29,392 bases of DNA, from positions 1 through 29,392 of IMG/VR virus record IMGVR_UViG_3300021378_000108; one strand, 5' to 3'. A program made the position numbers and the translations under genes. Below the pieces are notes generated by a model. That model was not told where the DNA came from. It saw only the letters and a program-made list of their open reading frames with translations, and made no database searches. This DNA comes from a virus. Shown piece by piece: positions 18,088-25,118 of this stretch; position 1 is the first letter of the stretch; each line of letters starts with the position of its first letter.

Positions 18088-18326
18088 TGGCGCAAGTTAT
18101 AAGAATAGAAGCAGAAGAGGCCAGACGTTTAAAAAACGATACGGCTTTTCAAAAGTTTGTAAAAAATGTTCGCGAAGATCAAATGAAGATTTTCGCAGAA
18201 AGTAGTGCATCAGACGTAGATGTGCGTGAGGAAGCTCATTCAATAGTGAGGGCTTTAAACGAAATCGAAATTACACTCGACGCCGCAATATCGGCAGAGG
18301 TAATTCTTGATAAACAAAGGAAGTAG
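18087..18326 (+). CDS. Small helical protein between portal and scaffold
   Basis: 79 residues, charged and helical throughout (RIEAEEARRLKNDTAFQKF and EEAHSIVRALNEIEITLDAA). It is coupled to the portal by TAATG, and the scaffold begins five bases after its stop. Small helical proteins are often found between portal and scaffold in related phages, but I know of no assigned function. It might assist head assembly. Confidence 0.6.
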   Translation: MAQVIRIEAEEARRLKNDTAFQKFVKNVREDQMKIFAESSASDVDVREEAHSIVRALNEIEITLDAAISAEVILDKQRK

Positions 18327-18331
18327 CACCG

Positions 18332-19318
18332 ATGTCATCGACTACACTAGAAGAAGCTGTAGACAGCATGATCGTAACACCTGACGCGGAAAAAGATCAG
18401 GAACAAAATTTGGACGAAGCTCCAGAACAAGTGGAAGCAGTTAGCGACGGCGAAGCTGAAGAAATGGAAGCTGTAGACGAGGGTTCAGATGACGCTGAAG
18501 AGCTATCCAGCGATGATGATAGCGAGATCGACTACGAAGACCCAGAGGCAGATGACACTGAGCCAAACCAAGAAAGAATGATCGAAGTCACAGTAGACGG
18601 AGAGAAGCAGTATTGGACAGAGGCTGAGTTACAACGTGACGCCGCAGGACAGAAGGCGATTAACAAAAGGTTTCAAGAAATAGCACAAGTGCGAAAGCAG
18701 TTTGAGCAGAAAGAAGCCGAAATAGCGAAGCGAGAAGCGCAAGCTCTTGGTCTAGCAAGCCAGATACAAAATGGATCGTTGGTAGCACCTACGCCCCCTA
18801 GTTCTGAACTTTTTGAAAGTGATCCAATCGGATACATGGAACAAAAGATGAAGTACGACGAGGCGAAGACTGCATACGATCAGTCAATGTATCAGGTTCA
18901 AACTTTACAACAGCAACAACAGCAAGCTCAGGCGCAGGCGCATCAGTCGTATCTGCAAGAGCAGGCCGAGGTGCTTAGAAAACGTATCCCAGAGATTGCA
19001 GATCCTGTTAAGGGTGAAGCATTAAAACAATCGCTAGTTCAAACTGGTGTAGCTTACGGATTTACTGAAGACGAAATGTCTATGGTAACTGACGCAAGAT
19101 ACATCGAAGCATTGAACGACGCGAGGAAATATCGGGAGCTGAAATCTAAGCGTAAGGCTACGCAGGCAAAAGGCGAAAAAGCTCGCCCTGTCGTTAAAGC
19201 TGGCGTAAAGAAGCGAAAATCAACTAGCGTTCAAGCGGAGCAACAAAAGGCGCAACAGCGCTTAATGAAAACAGGTTCAATCGATGATGCATTGAGCCTA
19301 ATGTTAAACAATGATTAA
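18332..19318 (+). CDS. Capsid scaffolding protein
   Basis: 328 residues. The first 85 residues are extremely acidic (runs of E and D including DEGSDDAEELSSDDDSEIDY), the middle is a long coiled coil with a Gln tract (about 190-215), and the C-terminal 60 residues are basic (KSKRKATQAKGEKARPVVKA). Acidic start, coiled-coil core and basic coat-binding tail are the usual design of phage scaffolds. It lies between portal and major coat genes, the canonical position. No protease motif is seen, so it is probably released or degraded by other means. It is likely absent from the mature virion. Confidence 0.85.
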   Translation: MSSTTLEEAVDSMIVTPDAEKDQEQNLDEAPEQVEAVSDGEAEEMEAVDEGSDDAEELSSDDDSEIDYEDPEADDTEPNQERMIEVTVDGEKQYWTEAELQRDAAGQKAINKRFQEIAQVRKQFEQKEAEIAKREAQALGLASQIQNGSLVAPTPPSSELFESDPIGYMEQKMKYDEAKTAYDQSMYQVQTLQQQQQQAQAQAHQSYLQEQAEVLRKRIPEIADPVKGEALKQSLVQTGVAYGFTEDEMSMVTDARYIEALNDARKYRELKSKRKATQAKGEKARPVVKAGVKKRKSTSVQAEQQKAQQRLMKTGSIDDALSLMLNND

Positions 19319-19356
19319 CATTAAGTTAGTCTTCTAGTCTCTGAAAGGACAAACAC

Positions 19357-20310
19357 ATGGCACAGCCAGCAAATACATACGACTCGTATGATAATGCGAA
19401 TAGCATTCGTGAAGATATCCAAGATATCATTTACAACATTTCACCAGATGAAACACCATTTTTATCTGCATGTAAAAAAACAACTGCAAAATCAACTTTG
19501 CATGAGTGGTCAACAGACACGCTAAGATCATCTGCGGCGAATGCCCATATCGAAGGTGACGACAGTGCGGCAACAGCAATATCTGGTGTTACTCGTTTGA
19601 ACAACAGAACGCAGATCTTTAAAGATGCAATTGTTATCTCCGACACTGACGAAGGTTTATCAAAAGTAGCCAAGCAAAAGGAGATGAGTTACCATATCCT
19701 TAAAGCTGGGAAAACCATGAAATTGGATATTGAAAAGGCTCTTTTCGATAACAATGCTAAAGTTGCTGGTTCTGCAACTGCGGCTCGCGAGCTTGCTGGT
19801 GCGCCAACATGGTTAACATCAAACACTGTCAAAGGTTCTGGCGGCGCTGATGCTAATGGTACAGGTTCAAATGCTCGTACTGATGGTACTCAAACAGTAT
19901 TCACTCAAGCTAAGTTTGACACAGTGATGCAGAGCGTTTGGGAAAATGGCGGAACAGGTTCAAAGACTGCATATTTGTCAGCATTTAATATGACAAAGTG
20001 TCTTGGATTTGCTGGTAACAACAACCAAAGAGCAAATGTGGTGGGATCTGATGAGAGAGTAATCAACTCAATTTCCATATATTTAACACCTTGGGGCGAG
20101 ATATCGCTGAGGCCATCGAGAGAGAACAGATCACGCGATGTGTTCTTAATGCAGAACGATACATGGCAAGTGGCTACTCTACGTCCAATGAAAAACGTAG
20201 AATTAGCAAAAACAGGGGATAATTCGAAAAGACAACTAACCACTGAACTCACATTGGTATGTACTTCAGAAGCGGCAAACGGCATGGTAGCTGATTGCAC
20301 AACTTCATAA
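19357..20310 (+). CDS. Major capsid protein (SU10/DUF5309-like, HK97 fold)
   Basis: 317 residues. Family-like features: an N-terminal arm NANSIREDIQDIIYNISPDE, then TPFLSACKKTTAKSTLHEWS, the NRTQIFKDAIVISDTDEGLS segment, a KLDIEKALFDNNAK helix, and a C-terminal domain with DRSRDVFLMQNDTWQVATLR-like strands (written in the gene as SRDVFLMQNDTWQVATLR). This is the pattern of the SU10 major capsid proteins (DUF5309). Strong ribosome site AAAGGA and its own 38-base leader. It is directly followed by a strong hairpin terminator, in keeping with high expression of the coat. No N-terminal delta domain is present, fitting the separate scaffold. Confidence 0.92.
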   Translation: MAQPANTYDSYDNANSIREDIQDIIYNISPDETPFLSACKKTTAKSTLHEWSTDTLRSSAANAHIEGDDSAATAISGVTRLNNRTQIFKDAIVISDTDEGLSKVAKQKEMSYHILKAGKTMKLDIEKALFDNNAKVAGSATAARELAGAPTWLTSNTVKGSGGADANGTGSNARTDGTQTVFTQAKFDTVMQSVWENGGTGSKTAYLSAFNMTKCLGFAGNNNQRANVVGSDERVINSISIYLTPWGEISLRPSRENRSRDVFLMQNDTWQVATLRPMKNVELAKTGDNSKRQLTTELTLVCTSEAANGMVADCTTS

Positions 20311-20321
20311 AACAACTATAG

Positions 20322-20343
20322 TAAGGGGGGGAAACCCCCCTTA
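20322..20343 (+). terminator. Strong hairpin after the major capsid gene
   Basis: A perfect 9-bp stem (TAAGGGGGG at 20322-20330 pairs with CCCCCCTTA at 20335-20343) closed by a GAAA tetraloop, 11 bases after the coat gene stop. It is followed by TTTACTTTA rather than a clean U-run, so it may act as a partial terminator, or also protect the coat mRNA 3' end while some transcription continues to the next genes. Confidence 0.75.
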
Positions 20344-20362
20344 TTTACTTTAGGAGTGATTT

Positions 20363-20614
20363 ATGGCTACACCACGAAAAGGCAAAGCAAAAGCAAAAGT
20401 AGTTAATGGAAGAAAAATTAGCTATGGACAAGCTGGGCTTGCAAAAGATGGTAAGCCAAGAGTAAGAGCTGGCACAAAAAAGGGTGACGCATACTGCGCT
20501 AGATCTGCTGGTCAAAAGAAGAGATCTCCGAAGGCGGCTAAAAATCCGAATAGCCCATTGAATTTATCACGTAAACGCTGGAAATGTTCTGGCACTAAAT
20601 CTAAGAGAACATAA
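20363..20614 (+). CDS. Small basic protein
   Basis: 83 residues, about a third Lys/Arg. It contains AGTKKGDAYCARSAGQKKRS in the middle and NLSRKRWKCSGTKSK at the end, with two cysteines. I recall the GTKKGDxYCAR pattern from small uncharacterised proteins of marine phages (DUF6321-like, not verified). High basic charge suggests DNA or RNA binding, perhaps packaged with DNA. It has AGGAG upstream and is the first gene after the coat hairpin. Confidence 0.65.
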   Translation: MATPRKGKAKAKVVNGRKISYGQAGLAKDGKPRVRAGTKKGDAYCARSAGQKKRSPKAAKNPNSPLNLSRKRWKCSGTKSKRT

Positions 20615-20615
20615 G

Positions 20616-20915
20616 ATGACAAGCTCGAAAATAGGCGAAAAGATTGAAATATCTGACAATGGCGAAATTAATATAAAGCGCACATTTGATGGTAGCCAGA
20701 TGATGCGTGACGCTGAATACGCTCGACAAAATGCAGATAATAGTTTTGGCTCAGATCATAAGCTAATTGCACAAGTTGATGCGGCTCTAATTGGCGTTTG
20801 GCTTAAAGAAGCTGGCGTGAGCTGGAGCGATACAGAGGCGGCTAATCAAGTTGTTAAAAGAAAATTAACGTCAGGCGAATTTGCTGACTTACGAGTATGG
20901 CAGGGGAAATATTGA
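20616..20915 (+). CDS. Hypothetical helical protein, possible head-completion role
   Basis: 99 residues. The N-terminal part has a beta-like GEINIKRTFDG, followed by helices with MMRDAEYARQNAD, AQVDAALIGVWLKEAGVSW and VVKRKLTSGEFADLRVWQGK. I recall similar small proteins in roseophage-like genomes near the capsid genes without known function. It is separated from the basic protein by one base and shares TGATG with the next gene. Confidence 0.6.
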   Translation: MTSSKIGEKIEISDNGEINIKRTFDGSQMMRDAEYARQNADNSFGSDHKLIAQVDAALIGVWLKEAGVSWSDTEAANQVVKRKLTSGEFADLRVWQGKY

Positions 20916-21139
20916 TGGAAATGGCAGACTTATGGAGTGGCACGCTCACATTCGCACTGGCGTTTGTGGGTTTTGTTTTACGCGGATATGTTCTAGAGTT
21001 GAATAGATTACAAATTCTGTTGAACAGAACGCGAGAGGAATATGTGACCAAAGTCGATAACAGTGCGTCAATGAATAGATTGTTTAGCAGACTAGACGCA
21101 ATAGACGCTAAGATGGATCGCATATTAGAACGGAAGTAA
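20915..21139 (+). CDS. Small single-TM membrane protein with coiled-coil tail
   Basis: 74 residues from the ATG at 20915, which overlaps the upstream stop as TGATG and has AGGGG at 20902-20906; an in-frame ATG at 20897 is too far inside the neighbour. One membrane segment (about 8-25, LTFALAFVGFVLRGYVLEL) is followed by a charged coiled coil ending SRLDAIDAKMDRILERK. The layout resembles small inner-membrane phage proteins of lysis or envelope modules. Function unknown. Confidence 0.6.
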   Translation: MEMADLWSGTLTFALAFVGFVLRGYVLELNRLQILLNRTREEYVTKVDNSASMNRLFSRLDAIDAKMDRILERK

Positions 21140-21140
21140 A

Positions 21141-21692
21141 ATGCTACGTTTTTTTATAACAAGTTTTTTCATCATTTTTGGCAGTTTTGTTTATGCTGAA
21201 GATGATACAATAAATACCAATACCAATATCAATTCCAGTGGGTCTATGGATACAACTATACAAAGCCCACCACCATCAGCGATCTCACCACAAGTCAGCA
21301 CAAGCGGATCTGATTTGTGCGTCGTGGGGATCTCAGGCGCAGTACAGACGCAGATATTAGGCATCTCTGGCGGCAAAACTGTGAAGGATCTAAACTGTGA
21401 GCGCATTAGAGCAAGTAAACTACTCAGCGATTTAGGAATGCGTGTAGCTAGTGTGGCTCTGTTATGTGTCGATGATAGGGTCAAAGAGGCAATGAAAAAC
21501 GCTGGCACGCCCTGTCCAATAAATGGGAAAATAGGAGATGAGGCTAGGCTTGAATGGGAGATGAAAGCTGTGGAAGCGCGTATAAGTGAAGACCAGAAAA
21601 ATCTAGTGGAAAGGCTTTTTGATGAACAAGCTGAAACAAAAATTGGGCTGGGTGTTATCATTAGCACTTTGTTCTTCTTACTCTTACTCTAA
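21141..21692 (+). CDS. Exported protein with C-terminal membrane anchor
   Basis: 183 residues. A Sec signal peptide (MLRFFITSFFIIFGSFVYA, cleavage before ED) leads into a Ser/Asn/Thr/Pro linker (20-55). Next comes a compact domain with SDLCVVGISGAVQTQILGIS and a VASVALLCVDDRVKEAMKNA segment, then a charged helix, then a final hydrophobic helix (IGLGVIISTLFFLLLL, 168-183). The mature part has four cysteines, an even number as expected for disulfides. It therefore is anchored in the inner membrane with its domain in the periplasm. I recall this domain from uncharacterised marine phage proteins. First gene of a run of five exported proteins. Its 3' end overlaps the next gene by 71 bases. Confidence 0.72.
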   Translation: MLRFFITSFFIIFGSFVYAEDDTINTNTNINSSGSMDTTIQSPPPSAISPQVSTSGSDLCVVGISGAVQTQILGISGGKTVKDLNCERIRASKLLSDLGMRVASVALLCVDDRVKEAMKNAGTPCPINGKIGDEARLEWEMKAVEARISEDQKNLVERLFDEQAETKIGLGVIISTLFFLLLL

Positions 21693-22497
21693 CGCCGACC
21701 CATATAGTTATTGGGCGAGTACAAATGCCGCCAAAAATGGATTGAGCTGGAGTATGTCATCTGTCTTGCCATCAATTGGCGGCGTAGACATAAATGGCCT
21801 GATTTACAGATATACTACAGAAAAAGAAACAGACGCAGATATGAAGGTGACAGTCGGTAATCTAAACTTTGGCGGCGATGGTTACTTGTTCAAAGAAACT
21901 GATGATTGGTCTGGCGTGCCATCGAATACAATCACAAAGTCATTTCCATTAAATAATATTCCGCTAGAACATTGGGGCGATGGGTCAATCACAGTTGAGG
22001 GTGATGGCACTGTTAAGGATGCTACAGTTGTATATACATTTCGCGTTGACGAGTGTTATGACCCACAGCTTAATCCAAGTTGCGCTGGGTATAAGAAGCC
22101 TATCCCAGAGATCCCAGAGGTTGAGGTTTATAATGCATTGGAAGATGACGCAGTTGTAGACGCAATTGAAGAGGAAGAATACGAATATCCAGACGAGGCT
22201 AAAATCCCAGAGGATGATGAAGACGATGACAAGCCAACAAAAATAGAGCTGGGTTTGATGTCTGCTGAGAATGCATTGACTATGTTTCAAGATTATAATC
22301 AAAACGAGCTTATTAATATGATCAACAACCAAACCAATTTGCAAACGTACTATGATCTTGCCCTAAATGGTGGTATATACAAAGATAAGCATAAGTTAAG
22401 TCAAAAACAAATGCCAGATAACAAAAGAGCTTTAAGGGCTAATTTGGCACAACAACTAAAGCATGAACAAATGGTAGACATGCAGTACAATAAGTGA
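21622..22497 (+). CDS. Exported acidic protein
   Basis: 291 residues. The start is the ATG at 21622 with AAAGG seven bases upstream, not the TTG at 21619. A signal peptide (MNKLKQKLGWVLSLALCSSY, to about SNA-DP) is followed by a beta-rich domain (about 26-150) with YWASTNAAKNGLSWSM, GYLFKETDDWSGVPSNTI and PLNNIPLEHWGDG. Then come a pair of cysteines (DECYDPQLNPSCAGY), an acidic stretch (about 175-210) and a Gln/Asn/Lys-rich helical tail. The signal sequence is encoded in DNA that also codes for the membrane anchor of the previous gene. I recall relatives only as unknown marine phage proteins. Probably periplasmic or outer-surface. Confidence 0.7.
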   Translation: MNKLKQKLGWVLSLALCSSYSYSNADPYSYWASTNAAKNGLSWSMSSVLPSIGGVDINGLIYRYTTEKETDADMKVTVGNLNFGGDGYLFKETDDWSGVPSNTITKSFPLNNIPLEHWGDGSITVEGDGTVKDATVVYTFRVDECYDPQLNPSCAGYKKPIPEIPEVEVYNALEDDAVVDAIEEEEYEYPDEAKIPEDDEDDDKPTKIELGLMSAENALTMFQDYNQNELINMINNQTNLQTYYDLALNGGIYKDKHKLSQKQMPDNKRALRANLAQQLKHEQMVDMQYNK

Positions 22498-22504
22498 GGT
22501 TAAT

Positions 22505-22996
22505 ATGAAATATTTAGCAATACCACTATTAGCACTAGCTACACCAGCTTTTGCAGATAGTGTCGATATAGTGGGCAACGTGTCTGCGAAATGTATAATC
22601 CAGACAACTAAAAGTGGTGTATTTGGATCTCCTACGGCAAACAAGTTAAGTACAAGCCCAAGCGATGGCGGAATACATCCAGAGGTTAGAATAGATGTCG
22701 CAATTGCGAATAGCTACACAGCTAATATCACGCATCCAACAACTTTTACCTCATCACCATCCCTAAATGACACTGTGACGTGGACAGGATCTGTCAGCGT
22801 TGTGAATACGAGTGACGCGGCTATGTCATCATATGACACTAACAAGACGACTGCTGGGGCTACTACAAGCTACTCGTTAACAACTGCTGGCTCTACATGG
22901 TTTGCAATATCAAGCGTTGCTGAATATGGCGGTGGCAAGCCGTTTACAGGCGGAACGTATACAGCTCAGGCTACAATATCGTGTATACCCACCTAA
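22505..22996 (+). CDS. Exported pilin-like beta-sandwich protein
   Basis: 163 residues. A typical short Sec signal peptide MKYLAIPLLALATPAFA precedes the mature start DSVDIVG. The mature part is beta-strand rich with a cysteine near each end (SAKCIIQ and TISCIPT), which could join the first and last strands of one sandwich domain, as in pilins and other small secreted beta domains. Ribosome site GTGAGGTTAAT lies upstream. Its end overlaps the next exported gene by 16 bases. Function unknown; a surface or fibre-like role is a guess. Confidence 0.65.
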   Translation: MKYLAIPLLALATPAFADSVDIVGNVSAKCIIQTTKSGVFGSPTANKLSTSPSDGGIHPEVRIDVAIANSYTANITHPTTFTSSPSLNDTVTWTGSVSVVNTSDAAMSSYDTNKTTAGATTSYSLTTAGSTWFAISSVAEYGGGKPFTGGTYTAQATISCIPT

Positions 22997-23373
22997 AAGC
23001 GATTGTAATTGCTACGTTATTGGGGTCTGGCGTATCTGCTCACGAACAGACCCCAGCCTACCCAAAAAAGCAGTATTCCACAGTGAATGGGATTGTTAAA
23101 TTTGAGCTATCAATTTTTAACTCAAGGGAAGAGGTAAAGTATTACCAAATTGGTGTATTTGATAAAAATTTTGTGGGGCTTCCATTTTCGTCAAAATATA
23201 GGATAATGAAAGTCGATTACAAAACGAGAGTAAATTTTGATGTATATGTTAGAAAAGTTGATTTAGATAGGGCAATGTATATTTGCACAAAATCAAAACT
23301 GCTAAAAGATAACAAATCTAAGCCATTTGTGTCATCCTTGATATGCTCAAAAATTATGGAGAAAACTAAATGA
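22981..23373 (+). CDS. Exported small Ig-like/chaperone-like protein
   Basis: 130 residues with a GTG start at 22981, the only start upstream that keeps the signal peptide (about residues 1-20, ending GVSA-H). The mature domain has strands VNGIVKFELSIFNSREEVKY, YQIGVFDKNFVGLPFSS and NFDVYVRKVDLDRAMYICTK, resembling the N-terminal immunoglobulin domain of periplasmic pilus chaperones (a loose resemblance). Two cysteines in the last third could pair. It overlaps both neighbours (16 and 4 bases). Whether it partners the pilin-like protein encoded just upstream is a hypothesis. Confidence 0.6.
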   Translation: MYTHLKAIVIATLLGSGVSAHEQTPAYPKKQYSTVNGIVKFELSIFNSREEVKYYQIGVFDKNFVGLPFSSKYRIMKVDYKTRVNFDVYVRKVDLDRAMYICTKSKLLKDNKSKPFVSSLICSKIMEKTK

Positions 23374-23762
23374 AATATGCAATCATTCTATCCTTAATTG
23401 CTGGCAGTGCATTAGCCGACAGCTCGTCACTTTCTCTGGCGCTACCAACGCCTAATATCAATACTCAATCTGATAGGATAAGGTCTGGTAGCATAGAATG
23501 CTCGAACTCTATCTCTGGGTCTACACTGCTGGAATATGGATTAACTGGGCTGATCTCTGGACTTGATACGAATGCTAGAGGTAAAGATATTGGCATTTAT
23601 GCACGCATTGTCATTCCACTAAATGCGCCTAAGAAACGTATTGAATGCCAGAAATTATTTGAGGTTGAATTATTACAGCGCAAAATGGAAATACGCATGT
23701 TGCAGGAAGAGCTGAATGCAATGAAAAATCTGCAATCTACAAATATGGAATTTGAGAACTAA
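23370..23762 (+). CDS. Exported protein with C-terminal coiled coil
   Basis: 130 residues. A signal peptide (MKYAIILSLIAGSALA, before DSSSLS) is followed by a Ser/Asn/Thr-rich part with GSIECSNSISGSTLLEYGLT, a strand IYARIVIPLNAPKKRIECQK, and a 35-residue charged helix (LFEVELLQRKMEIRMLQEEL). Two cysteines (IEC at both ends of the core) may form a disulfide. GGAG lies at 23357-23360. ATGA and TAATG overlaps join it to both neighbours. Last of the five exported proteins. Function unknown. Confidence 0.65.
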   Translation: MKYAIILSLIAGSALADSSSLSLALPTPNINTQSDRIRSGSIECSNSISGSTLLEYGLTGLISGLDTNARGKDIGIYARIVIPLNAPKKRIECQKLFEVELLQRKMEIRMLQEELNAMKNLQSTNMEFEN

Positions 23763-24274
23763 TGGTCGATACAACTAAAATCGCGGATGGTATTGATGGT
23801 TTAGCTGAACGCCAACTACAAGCTGGGGGCATGAAGCTGACGGCTGGTTCTATACTAGCAATATTTGCATTCCTGTCTACAGTGGGATCTGGTCTATATG
23901 GTGGCTTGCTGATGTGGCAAAAGATTGAAGAGATTGCTGGTTTAGACATATCCGCATACCAACAACAAATGGATGTGATGGATGCTAAGGTTACAGGCAT
24001 ATCTGAGAAAGTCGAGGAAAGCGTCGAATACAGTCGTGATATTAAAAATGGCCTTAAAGATGATCTGTTGCGGCTTGAGGGTCAAGTTGACAGAATTGAG
24101 GACATGGTAAGAAAATCTGAAGATAGCGTCAGGGAGATGATCGACAAGGCTGAGGTGCGCTTTGAAAATCAGAGAGAACGTGTTAGAGTTTCACAAAACG
24201 GCGAAATGAAAGAGCTGGAAGATAAACTAATGAAGAAACTACAAAGGGCGCTGGATAACCCTCTGGCGGATTGA
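23762..24274 (+). CDS. Inner-membrane protein with long coiled coil (spanin-like?)
   Basis: 170 residues. One membrane segment (about 28-51, AGSILAIFAFLSTVGSGLYG) follows a short soluble start. The remaining 115 residues are highly charged heptads with no breaks (DDLLRLEGQVDRIEDMVRKS). A single N-terminal helix and a periplasmic coiled coil are the design of an i-spanin, but the coiled coil is longer than usual and no lipobox-bearing o-spanin was identified. Coupled to the gene before by TAATG and to the EF-hand membrane gene after by one base. Lysis role inferred from neighbourhood. Confidence 0.55.
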   Translation: MVDTTKIADGIDGLAERQLQAGGMKLTAGSILAIFAFLSTVGSGLYGGLLMWQKIEEIAGLDISAYQQQMDVMDAKVTGISEKVEESVEYSRDIKNGLKDDLLRLEGQVDRIEDMVRKSEDSVREMIDKAEVRFENQRERVRVSQNGEMKELEDKLMKKLQRALDNPLAD

Positions 24275-24275
24275 C

Positions 24276-24593
24276 ATGGATGAATTTAAAAAATTTGATG
24301 TAGATGGAAATGGCACGATTGATCAGGCCGAGTGGGATCGCATGGCTCTGGAAGACAGGCGTTTAAAAATGTTAGATGACGATGCACAACGTGACTCGAT
24401 TAGGTCGATGAGTTGGTTCGCATTGTTTGGAATGTTGCTATACCCATTTGCTGTGATAGGCGCAGAAATTTTTGGTTTAACAGAAGCCGCCAAGATATTA
24501 GGCTCGATGGCAAGCATTTACTTTGTGTCTGTTGCTGGTATTGTATCTGTATTTTTTGGAGCTAACGCATTGGCGAAAGGAAAAGACAAATGA
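24276..24593 (+). CDS. EF-hand membrane protein
   Basis: 105 residues. Residues 8-19 form a textbook EF-hand calcium loop, DVDGNGTIDQAE: ligands D8, D10, N12, D16 and E19, Gly at position 6 and Ile at 8 of the loop. It is flanked by an entering helix (MDEFKKF) and an exiting helix (WDRMALEDRRLKM). Two membrane segments follow (about 47-66 and 79-98; FALFGMLLYPFAVIGAE and SIYFVSVAGIVSVFFGA). A single EF-hand fused to a two-TM protein is unusual for a phage. Placed directly before the holin, with an ATGA overlap. It might be a calcium-responsive regulator or auxiliary of lysis, which is my inference only. Confidence 0.65.
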   Translation: MDEFKKFDVDGNGTIDQAEWDRMALEDRRLKMLDDDAQRDSIRSMSWFALFGMLLYPFAVIGAEIFGLTEAAKILGSMASIYFVSVAGIVSVFFGANALAKGKDK

Positions 24594-24949
24594 TTGGATT
24601 AGGATTAATAGGTCAAGTTGCCGATCTTGCTGGCACTATGATTGAAGGCAAAACTGCTGTGAAGAAAGCAGAGGCGCAAACTAAAATGAAAATAGCGACA
24701 GGCGAGATCGATTGGGATATTGCCGCCATGAAGGCTACTGAGAATAGCTGGAAGGACGAGTGGATTACATTGCTGTTTAGCATACCCCTCATTCTGGCAT
24801 TCTGTGGCGATTGGGGTAATGGCATTGTGCAAGCTGGTTTTGCGGCACTGTCAAACATGCCTGATTGGTATCAATACAGTCTAGGTGGTATTGTAAGTGC
24901 ATCTATTGGGATGCGTGGTGTAAGTAAATATTTTGGGAGCAAAAAATAA
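24590..24949 (+). CDS. Holin (GTA-type 3-TM family)
   Basis: 119 residues. The C-terminal half matches the three-TM holin family of gene transfer agents: EWITLLFSIPLILAFCGDWG, VQAGFAALSNMPDWYQYSLG, then GIVSASIGMRGVSKYFG, where SxGxRG-x-x-K is typical. The N-terminus (MIGLGLIGQVADLAGT) is a hydrophobic/amphipathic helix that may be the first segment. It would form the membrane hole that releases the endolysin. It starts in an ATGA overlap with the EF-hand gene and lies 170 bases before the endolysin. GTA-type holins are best known from Alphaproteobacteria. Confidence 0.75.
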   Translation: MIGLGLIGQVADLAGTMIEGKTAVKKAEAQTKMKIATGEIDWDIAAMKATENSWKDEWITLLFSIPLILAFCGDWGNGIVQAGFAALSNMPDWYQYSLGGIVSASIGMRGVSKYFGSKK

Positions 24950-25116
24950 TGTCACTGTATGAAAACATTCATAAGAAGCGTAAGCGCATTAAAGCTGGAA
25001 GTGGCGAGACAATGCGTAAAAAGGGTGCTAAGGGCGCTCCAACGAACAAGGCTTTTAAACAAGCGGCTAAAACTGCTAAGAAAAAGCCAACTAAACGTAA
25101 AACTAAAAAGGCATAA
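24949..25116 (+). CDS. 55-residue very basic protein
   Basis: An ORF of 56 codons starting at a TAATG overlap with the holin stop and ending two bases before the endolysin start. It encodes MSLYENIHKKRKRIKAGSGE, then TMRKKGAKGAPTNKAFKQ and a Lys/Ala tail. I recall proteins beginning MSLYxNIHxKRxRIKAGSGE in many marine phages, of unknown function. More than a third of the residues are Lys or Arg, so nucleic acid or envelope binding is possible. Gene context and pattern make it secure as a gene. Confidence 0.8.
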   Translation: MSLYENIHKKRKRIKAGSGETMRKKGAKGAPTNKAFKQAAKTAKKKPTKRKTKKA

Positions 25117-25118
25117 TC

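Noticed and set aside
19905-20315. 136-residue - strand frame in the coat gene
   Set aside because: Antisense shadow of the major capsid protein; no start signal or neighbours on that strand.
20897-20914. Upstream start for the small membrane protein at 20915
   Set aside because: The ATG at 20897 lacks a ribosome site, while AGGGG fits the ATG at 20915 in a TGATG overlap.
21622-21690. Lipoprotein (o-spanin) reading of the gene at 21622
   Set aside because: The LALC sequence has Leu just before Cys, which does not fit the lipobox requirement for Gly, Ala or Ser; ordinary cleavage after SNA is more likely.
22902-23099. Extra + strand frame between two exported genes
   Set aside because: It overlaps two better supported signal-peptide genes and has no export signal or ribosome site.
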